A stretch of DNA of 64,000 nucleotides, taken from assembly GCA_910585245.1 (NCBI GenBank), contig CAJUCO010000007.1:1-64000 (forward strand), written 5' to 3'. Below, in pieces: positions 7,587 through 16,012 of the stretch. Both the position numbers and the translations under genes were made by a program. The stretch's first letter is position 1. Each line of letters starts with the position of its first letter. The DNA comes from an uncultured Oscillibacter sp. (GTDB taxonomy: Bacteria; Bacillota; Clostridia; Oscillospirales; Oscillospiraceae). The notes below the pieces were generated by a model. That model was not told the origin of the DNA. It made no database searches and saw only the letters and a program-made list of their open reading frames with translations.

Positions 7587-8186
7587 ATGCAGAAAGAAGC
7601 GCGGCGGGCAGAGCCCAAAGAGAAGAAAAACGGCCGTCAGGAGGTCTACGAGTGGGTCCAGGCCCTGGTGTTCTCCGTGCTGGCGGTGGTGGTGGTGTTC
7701 ACCTTTGGCGTGCGCCTTATCGGTGTGGACGGGCACTCCATGGTTCCCACTCTTCAGGATGGGGACCGCCTTCTGGTGCTGAACGCCATGCTTTGCGGTG
7801 GCTATGAGCCGGGGGACATTGTGGTTTTGCGGAAGGAGAGCTTTCTCCCCACGCCCATTGTCAAGCGGGTCATCGCGACGGCGGGCCAGGTGGTGGACAT
7901 TGACTTTGGCTCAGGCGTGGTCTACGTGGACGGGCAGCGCCTTCACGAGGACTATGTCAGCGAGCCCACCTTCACGCCGGAGGGGACGGCGTTTCCCCTC
8001 ACCGTGCCGGAGGGGAGCGTATTTGTTCTGGGGGACAACCGCAACAACTCAACCGATAGCCGGGACGCAAGGCTTGGCACGGTGGACGAGCGGTATATCA
8101 TCGGCCGGGCGGTGTTCCTGGCCATACCTGGCCCGGACGCGGCCACAGGCGCGCGGAAATACGGGCGGATTGGGGGGATAGGCTAG
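7587..8186 (+). CDS. lepB: Signal peptidase I (second of tandem pair)
   Basis: 199 residues, same architecture as the preceding gene: membrane segment about 22-44, GHSM with Ser51, VKRVIA with Lys93, LGDNRNNSTDSR. It shares YEWVQAL, LQDGDRLLV and TVDERYIIGRAVFL with its neighbour, which indicates an old tandem duplication. The basic tail before the membrane segment differs between the two. Its stop overlaps the GTG of rbgA by one base. Both copies keep the catalytic dyad, so both are likely active, perhaps with different substrates. Confidence 0.93.
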   Translation: MQKEARRAEPKEKKNGRQEVYEWVQALVFSVLAVVVVFTFGVRLIGVDGHSMVPTLQDGDRLLVLNAMLCGGYEPGDIVVLRKESFLPTPIVKRVIATAGQVVDIDFGSGVVYVDGQRLHEDYVSEPTFTPEGTAFPLTVPEGSVFVLGDNRNNSTDSRDARLGTVDERYIIGRAVFLAIPGPDAATGARKYGRIGGIG

Positions 8187-9076
8187 TGGAAATCCAATGG
8201 TATCCTGGCCATATGGCGAAGACCCGGCGGATGATTGCCGAGCAGCTGAAAAACGTGGACGCGGTGTGTGAAATTCTGGACGCCCGCATCCCCCGCTCCA
8301 GCCGCAATCCGGACGTGGACGGCCTGACGGCGGGAAAGCCCCGTCTGGTGGTTTTAAACCGGGCGGACCAGGCGGACCGGGAGGCCACCAGGGTCTGGGG
8401 GGCCCACTTCCGGGAAAAGGGCTGGGCCGTGCTGGAGACGGACGCCAAAAGCGGCGCGGGCACGGGGGCTTTTTCCGCCGCCGTGAGGGGCCTGTTGGCG
8501 GACAAGCTCCGCGCTTACGCCGGGAAGGGACAGACGGGCCGGGTGGTTCGGGTCATGGTTCTGGGCATTCCCAACGTGGGAAAGTCCACCTTTATCAACA
8601 AAATCGCAGGCCGGAAGACCGCTAAGGCGGAGGACCGCCCCGGCGTCACCCGGTCCAAGCAGTGGGTGCCCATTGATAAGGGGCTGGAACTGCTGGACAC
8701 CCCCGGCATCCTCTGGCCCAAGCTGGACGACCGGGACGTGGGGCTCCATCTGGCCTTTACCGGCGCGGTGAAGGACGAGATTTTGGACACGGAGACCCTG
8801 GGCTGTCACCTGATGGCCTATCTTGCAGAGCGCTATCCGGAGGCCTTGAAAACCGGCTATAAGCTCCAGGCCCTGCCGGAGCGGGAGGGGGAGGAGAATG
8901 ATGTGGCCTTTGGCTGGCGGCTGTTGGAGGCCGCCGGACGGCGGCGGGGCTTCCTGATCTCCGGCGGCGAGGTGGACACGGAACGCATGGCGAAGATTTT
9001 ACTGGATGAGTTCCGCTCCGGCAAACTGGGGCGGTTTACCCTGGAGGCGCCGGATTTGGAGAAAAGGAGCGAATGA
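8186..9076 (+). CDS. rbgA: Ribosome biogenesis GTPase RbgA (YlqF)
   Basis: Circularly permuted GTPase needed for late 50S assembly. 296 residues. The G motifs come in the order G4-G1-G2-G3: LNRADQAD (57-64), GIPNVGKST (about 126-134), RPGVT, DTPGILWPK. The start pattern IQWYPGHMAKT is the family signature. It begins with GTG overlapping the stop of lepB by one base and ends overlapping the next ATG by four, so it is translationally coupled on both sides. Confidence 0.95.
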   Translation: MEIQWYPGHMAKTRRMIAEQLKNVDAVCEILDARIPRSSRNPDVDGLTAGKPRLVVLNRADQADREATRVWGAHFREKGWAVLETDAKSGAGTGAFSAAVRGLLADKLRAYAGKGQTGRVVRVMVLGIPNVGKSTFINKIAGRKTAKAEDRPGVTRSKQWVPIDKGLELLDTPGILWPKLDDRDVGLHLAFTGAVKDEILDTETLGCHLMAYLAERYPEALKTGYKLQALPEREGEENDVAFGWRLLEAAGRRRGFLISGGEVDTERMAKILLDEFRSGKLGRFTLEAPDLEKRSE

Positions 9077-9387
9077 GCGGAAAGCTGCTTGTTAAGAATT
9101 TTGACGGTTCCATGGAACGGCTGGAGGTATTGCCGGAGCGCGGCACGACCAAGGCGGTTTTTCATATTCGGTATTGGGATGAAACGGGCAGTCTGGCCGA
9201 GGCGGCGTTGACGTTTTCCCATGTAATCGCCATTTCTGTTTCCGTCAATTATTTTGACAATCCCATTGGAGCTGAGCTGTTTGGCCTGTATGAGTATAGA
9301 GGACGAAACCGAAAAAGCCGAGTTGATACGAGAGAATTATCGCGACCGGCGGCGGGAGTTTTTGTTGGCGGGATACGACGGATATGA
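9073..9387 (+). CDS. Hypothetical protein, first of three overlapping short frames
   Basis: Starts on ATGA overlapping the rbgA stop. Residues 1-73 look like real protein (KNFDGSMERLEVLPERG, then AVFHIRYWDETG and NYFDNPIGAELFGLYE). The remaining third is Arg-rich and lies in the wrong frame relative to the plausible continuation, which begins in the +1 frame at 9290. Either the gene ends here naturally, or a frameshift has split a longer protein. I do not recognise a family. Confidence 0.45.
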   Translation: MSGKLLVKNFDGSMERLEVLPERGTTKAVFHIRYWDETGSLAEAALTFSHVIAISVSVNYFDNPIGAELFGLYEYRGRNRKSRVDTRELSRPAAGVFVGGIRRI

Positions 9388-9571
9388 TCCGGAGGATGGA
9401 AACGATCTGCTGAACTACACCGGGGAGCTGGAGCGGGTTTTGTCAAAAGTGGAGTCGTATCATCTTTATCAGCAGCAGACGCTGGGCGGCACTTACCGGC
9501 TTGTGGCAGGCGGGTTTAAAATGGAGGCACGACATGGACCTGCGGAGCTTGGAAGGGAAACAGAGAAATGA
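9290..9571 (+). CDS. Hypothetical protein, second of three overlapping short frames
   Basis: 93 residues from the ATG at 9290, acidic and charged (SIEDETEKAELIREN, then GYDGYDPEDGNDLLNYTGE and LERVLSKVESY). It overlaps the preceding frame by almost 100 bases and has no good ribosome binding site of its own, which favours translation by frameshift or re-initiation. No family recognised. Confidence 0.4.
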   Translation: MSIEDETEKAELIRENYRDRRREFLLAGYDGYDPEDGNDLLNYTGELERVLSKVESYHLYQQQTLGGTYRLVAGGFKMEARHGPAELGRETEK

Positions 9572-9614
9572 CGGTTCTGTCTTCATCGGCGGATTTACCG
9601 GGGAGGTTTTGTAA
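9534..9614 (+). CDS. 26-residue small frame coupled to the next gene by TAATG
   Basis: Short frame MDLRSLEGKQRN to DGSVFIGGFTGEVL with GGAGG 6-7 bases before its ATG. Its stop shares bases with the ATG of the following membrane protein (TAATG). It could be a small protein, a coupling leader, or the tail of the split gene before it. Confidence 0.35.
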   Translation: MDLRSLEGKQRNDGSVFIGGFTGEVL

Positions 9615-10147
9615 TGGGAGATAGCAAGTGGTGGCCCGCCGCCGGTTTCGCGGCCCTGGCCTGGGTGGCCCTGCACATTTACACCACCGTCCAGGCGTGT
9701 TTGCACAGTCTCTATCAGACGTATACCGGCTGGACCTGGGTACTGCTGGCGGTTTGGCTCCTGGGCCTGGTGGCCCTGGATATATGGCTGGCCGGTGGGT
9801 GGCCGGGGCTGCTCCGCTTTGTGAAGCGGTATTGGGCCTTCAGCGCTGCCTTGGCGGCGGGAGGGCTTTTGGTGTCCACGCTGAGGTTGTCCCTGGGCGG
9901 GGTTGTGATCCTTGGGATGATCTGCGCGCTTTTGACGCCGCTGTATCAGCTTATAGCCTTTTCCTGGCTGCTCTTTGACAGGCTGGCGGGACTGCGGGGA
10001 AGCGTCCAGTTTGGCGTGAGCTGGTCGGCCATGCTGCTGTTCTGCCTGATTCATTTCATCTATTTCACCTGGCTCCACCGCCGGGCCGTCAAGAAAGGAG
10101 TGCCGCCGGATGGACCTGTGGACCCCGGAGCGGGAACAGTGGAATAA
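9614..10147 (+). CDS. Membrane protein of unknown function
   Basis: 177 residues with about four to five hydrophobic helices (near 7-25, 38-58, 70-90, 97-118, 130-155) and a polar C-terminus. Trp-rich. No conserved catalytic motif visible. GGGGAGG lies 8 bases before the ATG. The last 38 bases overlap rnhB, so the two are expressed together. Function unknown. Confidence 0.6.
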   Translation: MGDSKWWPAAGFAALAWVALHIYTTVQACLHSLYQTYTGWTWVLLAVWLLGLVALDIWLAGGWPGLLRFVKRYWAFSAALAAGGLLVSTLRLSLGGVVILGMICALLTPLYQLIAFSWLLFDRLAGLRGSVQFGVSWSAMLLFCLIHFIYFTWLHRRAVKKGVPPDGPVDPGAGTVE

Positions 10148-10733
10148 GGGCTTTGCCTGCCTCAGCGGCGTGGATGAGGCGGGAGCGGGCCCTCTGGCGG
10201 GGCCGGTGTACGCCGCCGCCGTCATCCTTCCAAGAGAGATCGAAATTCCCGAATTGAACGACTCCAAGAAGCTGACGGAAAAGAAGAGGGAAGCCCTCTA
10301 CGGCCTCATCACCGCCCGGGCGGAGGACTGGTCCGTGGCCTTTGTCACGGCGGAGGAGATCGACGAACTGGACATCCTCAACGCCCGGATGCTGGCGATG
10401 CAAAGAGCCATTGACGGTTTGTCCCGCAAGCCGGATCTCTGCCTTATCGACGGCAACCGGGACCACGGGAGCCGAATTGGGATTGAGGCGCCTCACGTCA
10501 CGCTGATTGGGGGAGACGGGAAAAGCGCCTCCATCGCCGCCGCCTCCATTCTGGCGAAGGTCAGCCGGGACCGTTACGTCTCCCGGGAGTTGGAGGCGCG
10601 CTATCCCCAATATGGCTTTGCCAAACACAAGGGCTATGGTACGAAAGCCCACTATGCGGCCCTGGATCAATACGGCCCCTGTCCCGCCCATCGAAACACC
10701 TTTTTGAAAAAGTGGAAGGCGGGGCGGCCGTGA
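10110..10733 (+). CDS. rnhB: Ribonuclease HII
   Basis: Removes RNA primers and single ribonucleotides from DNA. 207 residues, normal length. The N-terminal signature reads GVDEAGAGPLAGPV, with catalytic Asp22 and Glu23; later LDILNARMLAMQRAI and CLIDGN supply the other acidic residues, and KVSRDRYV and KHKGYGT follow. Oddity: the family consensus is DEAGRG; here the Arg of the GRG motif, which contacts the RNA-DNA junction, is Ala26. AAAGGAG precedes the ATG by 9 bases. Overlaps both neighbours. Confidence 0.93.
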   Translation: MDLWTPEREQWNKGFACLSGVDEAGAGPLAGPVYAAAVILPREIEIPELNDSKKLTEKKREALYGLITARAEDWSVAFVTAEEIDELDILNARMLAMQRAIDGLSRKPDLCLIDGNRDHGSRIGIEAPHVTLIGGDGKSASIAAASILAKVSRDRYVSRELEARYPQYGFAKHKGYGTKAHYAALDQYGPCPAHRNTFLKKWKAGRP

Positions 10734-11089
10734 GAGGGACGAAGAACTCCGGCGACCAGGGGGAGGCCGCTGCGGCCCGGTATCTGGAGAGCCGGGGCTA
10801 CATGATTTTGGAGCGCCAGTGGCGCTGCCGGTTCGGGGAGTTGGACCTGGTGGTCCGGAGTCCTCAGGGCGTTCTTTGCTTTGTGGAGGTGAAGCGGCGG
10901 GGCCCCCGCTCCATCGGCCTTCCCCGGGAGTTTGTGGATGAGCGCAAACGGGAGCGGCTGCGAAGAGCCGCCGGGGCCTATCTCGCCTGCCGGGGAGAGG
11001 ACAGCTTTGTCCGCTTCGATGTGGCGGAGGTTTACGGGGAGAGAGACGGCGGTCTCCAGGTGGTCTACTTGGAAGACGCCTTTGTATAG
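10730..11089 (+). CDS. YraN-family (UPF0102) nuclease-like protein
   Basis: 119 residues from the GTG at 10730, which overlaps the rnhB stop as GTGA. An upstream GTG at 10712 is also open but would sit inside rnhB with no advantage. The pattern GEAAAARYLESRGYMILERQ, then FGELDLVV and CFVEVKRR, is the PD-(D/E)XK-like core of this family, often found beside rnhB. Its biological role is unsettled. Confidence 0.85.
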   Translation: MRGTKNSGDQGEAAAARYLESRGYMILERQWRCRFGELDLVVRSPQGVLCFVEVKRRGPRSIGLPREFVDERKRERLRRAAGAYLACRGEDSFVRFDVAEVYGERDGGLQVVYLEDAFV

Positions 11090-11124
11090 ATCAAAAACAA
11101 CATCGGAAAGGTGAGACAAACAAT

Positions 11125-12612
11125 ATGAAGTATTTGAGCACCCGAGACCGCTCTTTGCGGTTCAGCAGCGCCGAGGCGGTGAAGTTGGGCCTCTCCCGGG
11201 ACGGGGGACTCCTGACGCCGGAGGCCATTCCTCAGATTGACGGGGCTTTTTTGAAAGACCTGTCCCCGCGCTCTTACCAGGAGCGGGCCGCCAAGGTCAT
11301 GGCCCTCTATCTGACGGACTATTCCGAGGAGGAGCTGTTGGGGTTTGCCAACAACGCCTATGGCCCGGACAAGTATGATGATTCCGCCGCCGCCCCCCTG
11401 CGGAAGGTGGACGGCAATACCCTCTGCCTGGAGCTGTGGCACGGCCCCACTTCCGCGTTCAAGGACATGGCTTTGCAAATGCTGCCCCAGCTTCTCTCCG
11501 CCGCCCTCCGCAAAACCGGGGAGGATAAGACGGTCTGCATCCTGGTGGCCACCTCCGGCGACACCGGCAAGGCCGCCATGGAGGGCTTCGCCGACGTGCC
11601 CCAGACGAAAATTATGGTCTTTTATCCCAAGGACGGCGTGTCCAAGGTTCAGGAGGCCCAGATGGTCACCCAGGACGGAGAGAATGTGGGCGTTTGCGCC
11701 GTGGTGGGCAACTTCGACGACGCCCAGGCGGGAGTCAAGCGCATTTTCTCCGACGGGGGCATACGGGAGACCCTGGCGAAGCGGGGCTATCTTCTCTCCT
11801 CCGCCAACTCCATCAACTGGGGCCGCATTCTGCCCCAGGTGGTCTACTACATCTCCGCCTACTGCGACCTGCTCCAAGGCGGGGAGATTAACATGGGGGA
11901 CAGGGTAAACTTCTGCGTCCCCACCGGCAACTTCGGGGATATCCTGGCGGCGTACTACGCTAAACGTATGGGCCTTCCCGTAGGGAAGCTCATCTGCGCC
12001 TCCAACAAGAACGACGTGCTGACGGATTTCCTCCGCACCGGCGTGTACGATAAAAACCGGCCCTTCCACAATACCATGAGTCCTTCCATGGACATCCTGG
12101 TGTCCAGCAATTTGGAGCGGCTGCTGTTTGATCTTTCCGGGGAGAACGACGAAGAGGTCCGGGGTTATATGGAGGCCCTGAACACCGGCGGAAAATACGA
12201 GGTTTCCGGGAAAATCAAGGCGGCGCTTCAAGAGCAGTTCTGGGGCGGCTTCTGCGATGAGGCGGAGACCGGGAGAACCATCGCCCGGTATTACAAGGAA
12301 TACGGCTACCTCATCGACACCCACACCGCCGTGGCGGCGGGAGTGCTGGAGCAGTACCGGAAGGAGACCGGGGACAAGACTCTGACGGTCTTTGCCTCCA
12401 CCGCGTCTCCCTATAAGTTCTGCGATCACGTCCTCAGCGCCATCGGCGAGACGCCCAAGGGGGACGGCGTAGAGCTGCTGGAACAGCTGAACGCCGTTTC
12501 CGGCGTAGCGGTGCCCCGCCGCCTCGCGGCTTTAAAGGGGAAGAAGCGGCGGTTTGATCTCACCTGCGAGAAGCTGGGAATGGACGGCGTGGTGCTGGAT
12601 TTCCTGAAATAA
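11125..12612 (+). CDS. thrC: Threonine synthase
   Basis: Pyridoxal-phosphate enzyme converting O-phosphohomoserine to threonine. 495 residues. The cofactor Lys is Lys113 in HGPTSAFKDMALQ; VATSGDTGKAAMEGF binds the phosphate; the N-terminus has the family start YLSTRD. It follows yraN after 35 bases with GGAAAGGTGAG before the ATG. No threonine attenuator or T-box is visible upstream, so it seems to be carried by the lepB-rnhB transcript. Confidence 0.95.
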   Translation: MKYLSTRDRSLRFSSAEAVKLGLSRDGGLLTPEAIPQIDGAFLKDLSPRSYQERAAKVMALYLTDYSEEELLGFANNAYGPDKYDDSAAAPLRKVDGNTLCLELWHGPTSAFKDMALQMLPQLLSAALRKTGEDKTVCILVATSGDTGKAAMEGFADVPQTKIMVFYPKDGVSKVQEAQMVTQDGENVGVCAVVGNFDDAQAGVKRIFSDGGIRETLAKRGYLLSSANSINWGRILPQVVYYISAYCDLLQGGEINMGDRVNFCVPTGNFGDILAAYYAKRMGLPVGKLICASNKNDVLTDFLRTGVYDKNRPFHNTMSPSMDILVSSNLERLLFDLSGENDEEVRGYMEALNTGGKYEVSGKIKAALQEQFWGGFCDEAETGRTIARYYKEYGYLIDTHTAVAAGVLEQYRKETGDKTLTVFASTASPYKFCDHVLSAIGETPKGDGVELLEQLNAVSGVAVPRRLAALKGKKRRFDLTCEKLGMDGVVLDFLK

Positions 12613-12630
12613 AACGAGGGGGCGGGACGG

Positions 12631-12918
12631 ATGAAGGTCAAGACCTTGAAACGCAAATGGGCCCGAGGCTATTGGCTCTTTTTGTGGGGGATTCTCCTGT
12701 CCTGGCTTTTGGGCGTGCTCTTGCCTGACGGGGCCAAGCCGCTGGGTCTGGTGGCGCTGGCCGCTTGTGGGGCGGGCATGACCGTCAGCATCCTCAAGCT
12801 GCGCTGCCCCTACTGTGGGAAAGGCGCGCCCCGGGCTCCGGCCTTCTCCCCGTCCTCCGGGAAAGTCCAGTACTGCTCCGGCTGCGGGAGACCCTTCGTC
12901 TACGACGACGAGGTGTAG
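12631..12918 (+). CDS. Small membrane protein with zinc ribbon
   Basis: 95 residues: basic N-terminus, two membrane helices (about 14-32 and 37-54), then a CPYCGKG to YCSGCGRPF zinc ribbon. It follows thrC after 18 bases. No specific function can be assigned; it probably belongs to the same transcript as thrC and the phosphoesterase. Confidence 0.7.
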   Translation: MKVKTLKRKWARGYWLFLWGILLSWLLGVLLPDGAKPLGLVALAACGAGMTVSILKLRCPYCGKGAPRAPAFSPSSGKVQYCSGCGRPFVYDDEV

Positions 12919-12954
12919 AAAAGAATCCATACCGGAAAGAAAGGGAGTGGCGAC

Positions 12955-13635
12955 ATGGCCCTCTATGCCATCGGGGACTTGCATCTCTCCCTGACGGCCA
13001 ACAAGCCCATGGAGGTCTTTGGCCCCGCCTGGGAGAACTACACCGCCCGCATTGCGCAAAGCCTCTCCGCCCTGACGGCGGAGGACGTGCTGGTCCTGGC
13101 GGGGGATACCTCCTGGGGCATGAACTTAGAAGAGGCGGAGGCGGATTTTCGGTTTCTGGATCAGTTCCCCTGCAAGAAGTACCTGGTGAAGGGAAACCAT
13201 GACTACTGGTGGACCACCGCCGCCAAGCTCCACCGCTTCTTTGACGGGAAAGGCATCCACACCCTGGACATTCTCCACAACAACTGCTTTTTCCACGGGG
13301 ATTACGCCGTCTGCGGCACCCGGGGCTGGTTTTTGGAGGAGGACGCCCACAACGTGAAGGTCCTCAACCGGGAGGTGGGGCGGCTGGAGGCGTCCTTGAA
13401 GGCGGCGGGGGAGAGGCCCATTTTGTGCTTCCTCCACTACCCGCCCCTTTACCAGGGCTACGAGTGCCCGGAAATCCTGGAAATGCTGGAAAAATACCGG
13501 GTTTTCCTCTGCGGTTATGGCCATCTTCATGGACACGCCATCCGCCGGAGATTGGAGGGAAAGCGGGGAGAAACGGAGTTTTCCCTGATCTCTGCCGACC
13601 ACCTGGGATTTGTTCCGAAAAAAATTTGCGATTGA
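12955..13635 (+). CDS. Metallophosphoesterase
   Basis: 226 residues of the calcineurin-like family. Metal-binding motifs appear in order: GDLHL (7-11), GDTSWG, GNHDYWW, HYPP and GYGHLHGH. It should be a cytosolic phosphodiesterase or phosphatase with two metal ions; the substrate is unknown. AAAGGGAG precedes the ATG. Last gene of this run before the tig promoter region. Confidence 0.85.
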   Translation: MALYAIGDLHLSLTANKPMEVFGPAWENYTARIAQSLSALTAEDVLVLAGDTSWGMNLEEAEADFRFLDQFPCKKYLVKGNHDYWWTTAAKLHRFFDGKGIHTLDILHNNCFFHGDYAVCGTRGWFLEEDAHNVKVLNREVGRLEASLKAAGERPILCFLHYPPLYQGYECPEILEMLEKYRVFLCGYGHLHGHAIRRRLEGKRGETEFSLISADHLGFVPKKICD

Positions 13636-13734
13636 AGGAAAAAAGGCTGGTATTTTCAAGTTTTTTCTGATAGAATACTTATCTGCCCGGCTGTATGTGT
13701 TTTGAGAGCCGGGAATGAACGGAGGAAAACAGAC

Positions 13735-15216
13735 ATGAGTGTGAAAAGCTGCGAGAAGATCGAAAAGAGCCAGGTCGAGCTGACCATCGAAGTGGAGGCT
13801 CCGGCCTTTGAGGCCGCCATGGAAAAGGCCTATCGGAAGATGCGGGGCAAGATCAATGTCCCCGGTTTCCGTCCCGGCAAGGCCCCCCGGAAGATCATCG
13901 AAGGGATGTATGGCGCGGAGGTGTTCTTTGACGAGGCGATTAACATTGCCTTCCCCGACGCCTACGAAGCCGCCGTGAAGGAGAAAGAGCTCCAGGTGGT
14001 GGGCTACCCGTCCGTAGAGCTGGTGGGCGAGTGCACCCGGCAGGGCTTTACCTTCAAGGCTGTCGCGCCCGTGTATCCCGAGGTCACTTTGGGCCAGTAT
14101 AAGGGCCTGACCGCCCCCAAGGAGGAGGTTCAGGTCACCGCGGAGGACGTGGACCGCCGCCTCCAGACCCTCACCGACCGGAACACCCGTCTGGTGTCCG
14201 TGGAGCGGGAGGCCAAGGAGGGCGATACCGCCGTCATCGATTTCGAGGGCTTCCTGGACGGCAAACCCTTTGACGGCGGCAAGGGAAGCAACCACAGCCT
14301 GGAGCTGGGCTCCCACAGTTTTGTCCCCGGCTTTGAGGAGCAGGTGGCGGGTATGAAGGCCGGCGACGAAAAGGATATTGATATCACCTTCCCCGAGGAC
14401 TACCATGCGGACCTGGCCGGAAAGGCCGTGGTCTTCAAGGTCAAGTGCCACGAGGTAAAAGAGAAGGAAGTCCCCGCCTTGGACGACGAGTTTGCCAAGG
14501 ACGTCAGCGAGTTCGACACCCTGGGCGAGTTGAAGGCGGACCTGGAAAAGCAGATTACCGAAGAGCGGGAAAAGGACGCCCAGCGCGGCTTTGAAGACGC
14601 GCTGATGGAGCAGGTGGCTCAGAACATCACCGCCGAGATTCCCGACGCCATGGTGGAGGGACAGGCCCGGCAGTTCCTGGAAAATTTCCGCACTCAGATC
14701 GCCCAGCAGGGCATTCCCTATGAGCAGTACCTCCAGATGACCGGCATCCAGGAGTCTAAGCTGCTGGAGGACGCCAGGGAGCCCGCCTTGCGTCAGGTGA
14801 AGATGGATCTGGCTGTGATGGCGATTATCAAGGCCGAGAGCATTGAGGCCAGCGACGAAGACGTGGAAGAAGAGTACAAAAAGCTGGCGGAGCAGTTCGG
14901 CATGGAGGCGGAAATGGTGAAAAAATACATCCTGCCCGACCAGGTGAAGGATCAAATTTGCAGCCGCCGGGCCATTGACGTAGTGGCGAAGAGCGCCACC
15001 GCCGTGAAGCCGGAGGAGAAGCCTGCCGAAGAAGGAACGGACGAAGCTCCTGTCGAGGAGAAGAAGCCTGCCCGGAAGCCCCGGAAGAAGAAGACCGAGG
15101 AGCCGGCCGCCGAAGGGGAGGAGCCGGCTGCTGAGGAAAAGAAGCCCACCCGGAAGACCCGGAAGAAGAAAACAGAGGAGTCCGAGGAGCCCAAGGATAC
15201 CGAGCAAGCTGAATAA
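13735..15216 (+). CDS. tig: Trigger factor with Lys/Glu-rich C-terminal tail
   Basis: Ribosome-bound chaperone and peptidyl-prolyl isomerase. 493 residues: the ribosome-binding loop VPGFRPGKAPR near 43-53, the FKBP domain about 150-240 (DTAVIDFEGFLDGKPFDGG), then the helical chaperone arms. The last 70 residues are a low-complexity tail with two copies of a KKP(A/T)RK(P/T)RKKKTEE unit, beyond the normal end near 430. The ATG at 13735 has GGAGG 9 bases upstream; an earlier in-frame start at 13702 lacks one. TAGAAT at 13671-13676 may be the -10 box. First gene of the protein quality-control cluster. Confidence 0.93.
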   Translation: MSVKSCEKIEKSQVELTIEVEAPAFEAAMEKAYRKMRGKINVPGFRPGKAPRKIIEGMYGAEVFFDEAINIAFPDAYEAAVKEKELQVVGYPSVELVGECTRQGFTFKAVAPVYPEVTLGQYKGLTAPKEEVQVTAEDVDRRLQTLTDRNTRLVSVEREAKEGDTAVIDFEGFLDGKPFDGGKGSNHSLELGSHSFVPGFEEQVAGMKAGDEKDIDITFPEDYHADLAGKAVVFKVKCHEVKEKEVPALDDEFAKDVSEFDTLGELKADLEKQITEEREKDAQRGFEDALMEQVAQNITAEIPDAMVEGQARQFLENFRTQIAQQGIPYEQYLQMTGIQESKLLEDAREPALRQVKMDLAVMAIIKAESIEASDEDVEEEYKKLAEQFGMEAEMVKKYILPDQVKDQICSRRAIDVVAKSATAVKPEEKPAEEGTDEAPVEEKKPARKPRKKKTEEPAAEGEEPAAEEKKPTRKTRKKKTEESEEPKDTEQAE

Positions 15217-15253
15217 GCCGAATCTTTACTTGCAACTTCACAGATTCGACACC

Positions 15254-15286
15254 TTTTCACATGATGCCTGTGGTATCATGTGAAAA
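15254..15286 (+). terminator. Hairpin between tig and clpP
   Basis: Arms TTTTCACATGAT and ATCATGTGAAAA (15254-15265, 15275-15286), 12 bp with a nine-base loop. AT-rich with only a short T-run, so it is a weak terminator or an RNA-processing or stability element. Confidence 0.5.
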
Positions 15287-15364
15287 TGGTTCTATGGGCT
15301 GTCCGCTGGAGTGCGCTTTACCTCTGGCGGGAAGGTCTTCCACAAAAGACTGGAGGTTTTCAAA

Positions 15365-15967
15365 TTGAGTTTAGTTCCCTACGTAGTAGAGCAGACCAAC
15401 CGGGGCGAACGGTCCTATGATATTTTCTCCCGGCTGCTGAACGACCGGATTGTCTTTCTGGGCGAGGAGGTCAACGCCACCACGGCCAGCTTGATTGTGG
15501 CCCAGCTCCTTTACCTGGAGGCTCAGGACCCCGACAAGGACATTCAGCTGTATATCAACAGCCCCGGAGGTTCCGTCACCGACGGCATGGCCATCTATGA
15601 CACCATGCAGTATGTCAAATGCGACGTGTCTACCATCTGTGTGGGCATGGCGGCCAGTATGGGGGCCTTCCTCCTGTCCGCCGGAGCCAAGGGCAAGCGC
15701 ATCGCCCTGCCCAACGCAGAGATCATGATTCACCAGCCTTCCGCTGGCACACAGGGCCAGATCACGGACATGGCCATCCATCTCAAGCGGTTGGAAACCA
15801 TTAAAAAGCGGATGAACCGCATCCTGGCGGAGAATACGGGCCGTTCCATTGAGGAAGTCACCGACGCCTGCGAGCGGGATAACTTCATGAGCGCCGGAGA
15901 GGCCAAGGAATTTGGCTTGATTGACAAGATTTTGGTCAACAAGGAAGAGAAAAAGGACGAGGCGTAA
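15365..15967 (+). CDS. clpP: ATP-dependent Clp protease proteolytic subunit
   Basis: Serine protease forming the tetradecameric chamber that ClpX feeds. 200 residues from a TTG at 15365, which has GGAGG 8 bases upstream and gives the typical SLVPYVVEQT start. The triad is Ser98 (GMAASMG), His123 (MIHQPSAG) and Asp172 (ERDNFMSA), at the canonical numbers. Located between tig and clpX, the common Firmicutes order. Confidence 0.96.
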   Translation: MSLVPYVVEQTNRGERSYDIFSRLLNDRIVFLGEEVNATTASLIVAQLLYLEAQDPDKDIQLYINSPGGSVTDGMAIYDTMQYVKCDVSTICVGMAASMGAFLLSAGAKGKRIALPNAEIMIHQPSAGTQGQITDMAIHLKRLETIKKRMNRILAENTGRSIEEVTDACERDNFMSAGEAKEFGLIDKILVNKEEKKDEA

Positions 15968-16012
15968 GCGTGAGACCCCATCCCCTATAGAGAACTGAGG
16001 TAGGTAGAAACC

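Noticed and set aside
11090..11124. T-box or threonine attenuator before thrC
   Set aside because: Only 35 bases separate yraN and thrC, too short for such a leader.
11065..12429. 454-codon minus-strand frame opposite thrC
   Set aside because: Antisense of threonine synthase, no start context.
13126..15207. 693-codon minus-strand frame opposite tig and the phosphoesterase
   Set aside because: Spans two unrelated real genes and has Leu/His/Gly-rich shadow composition.
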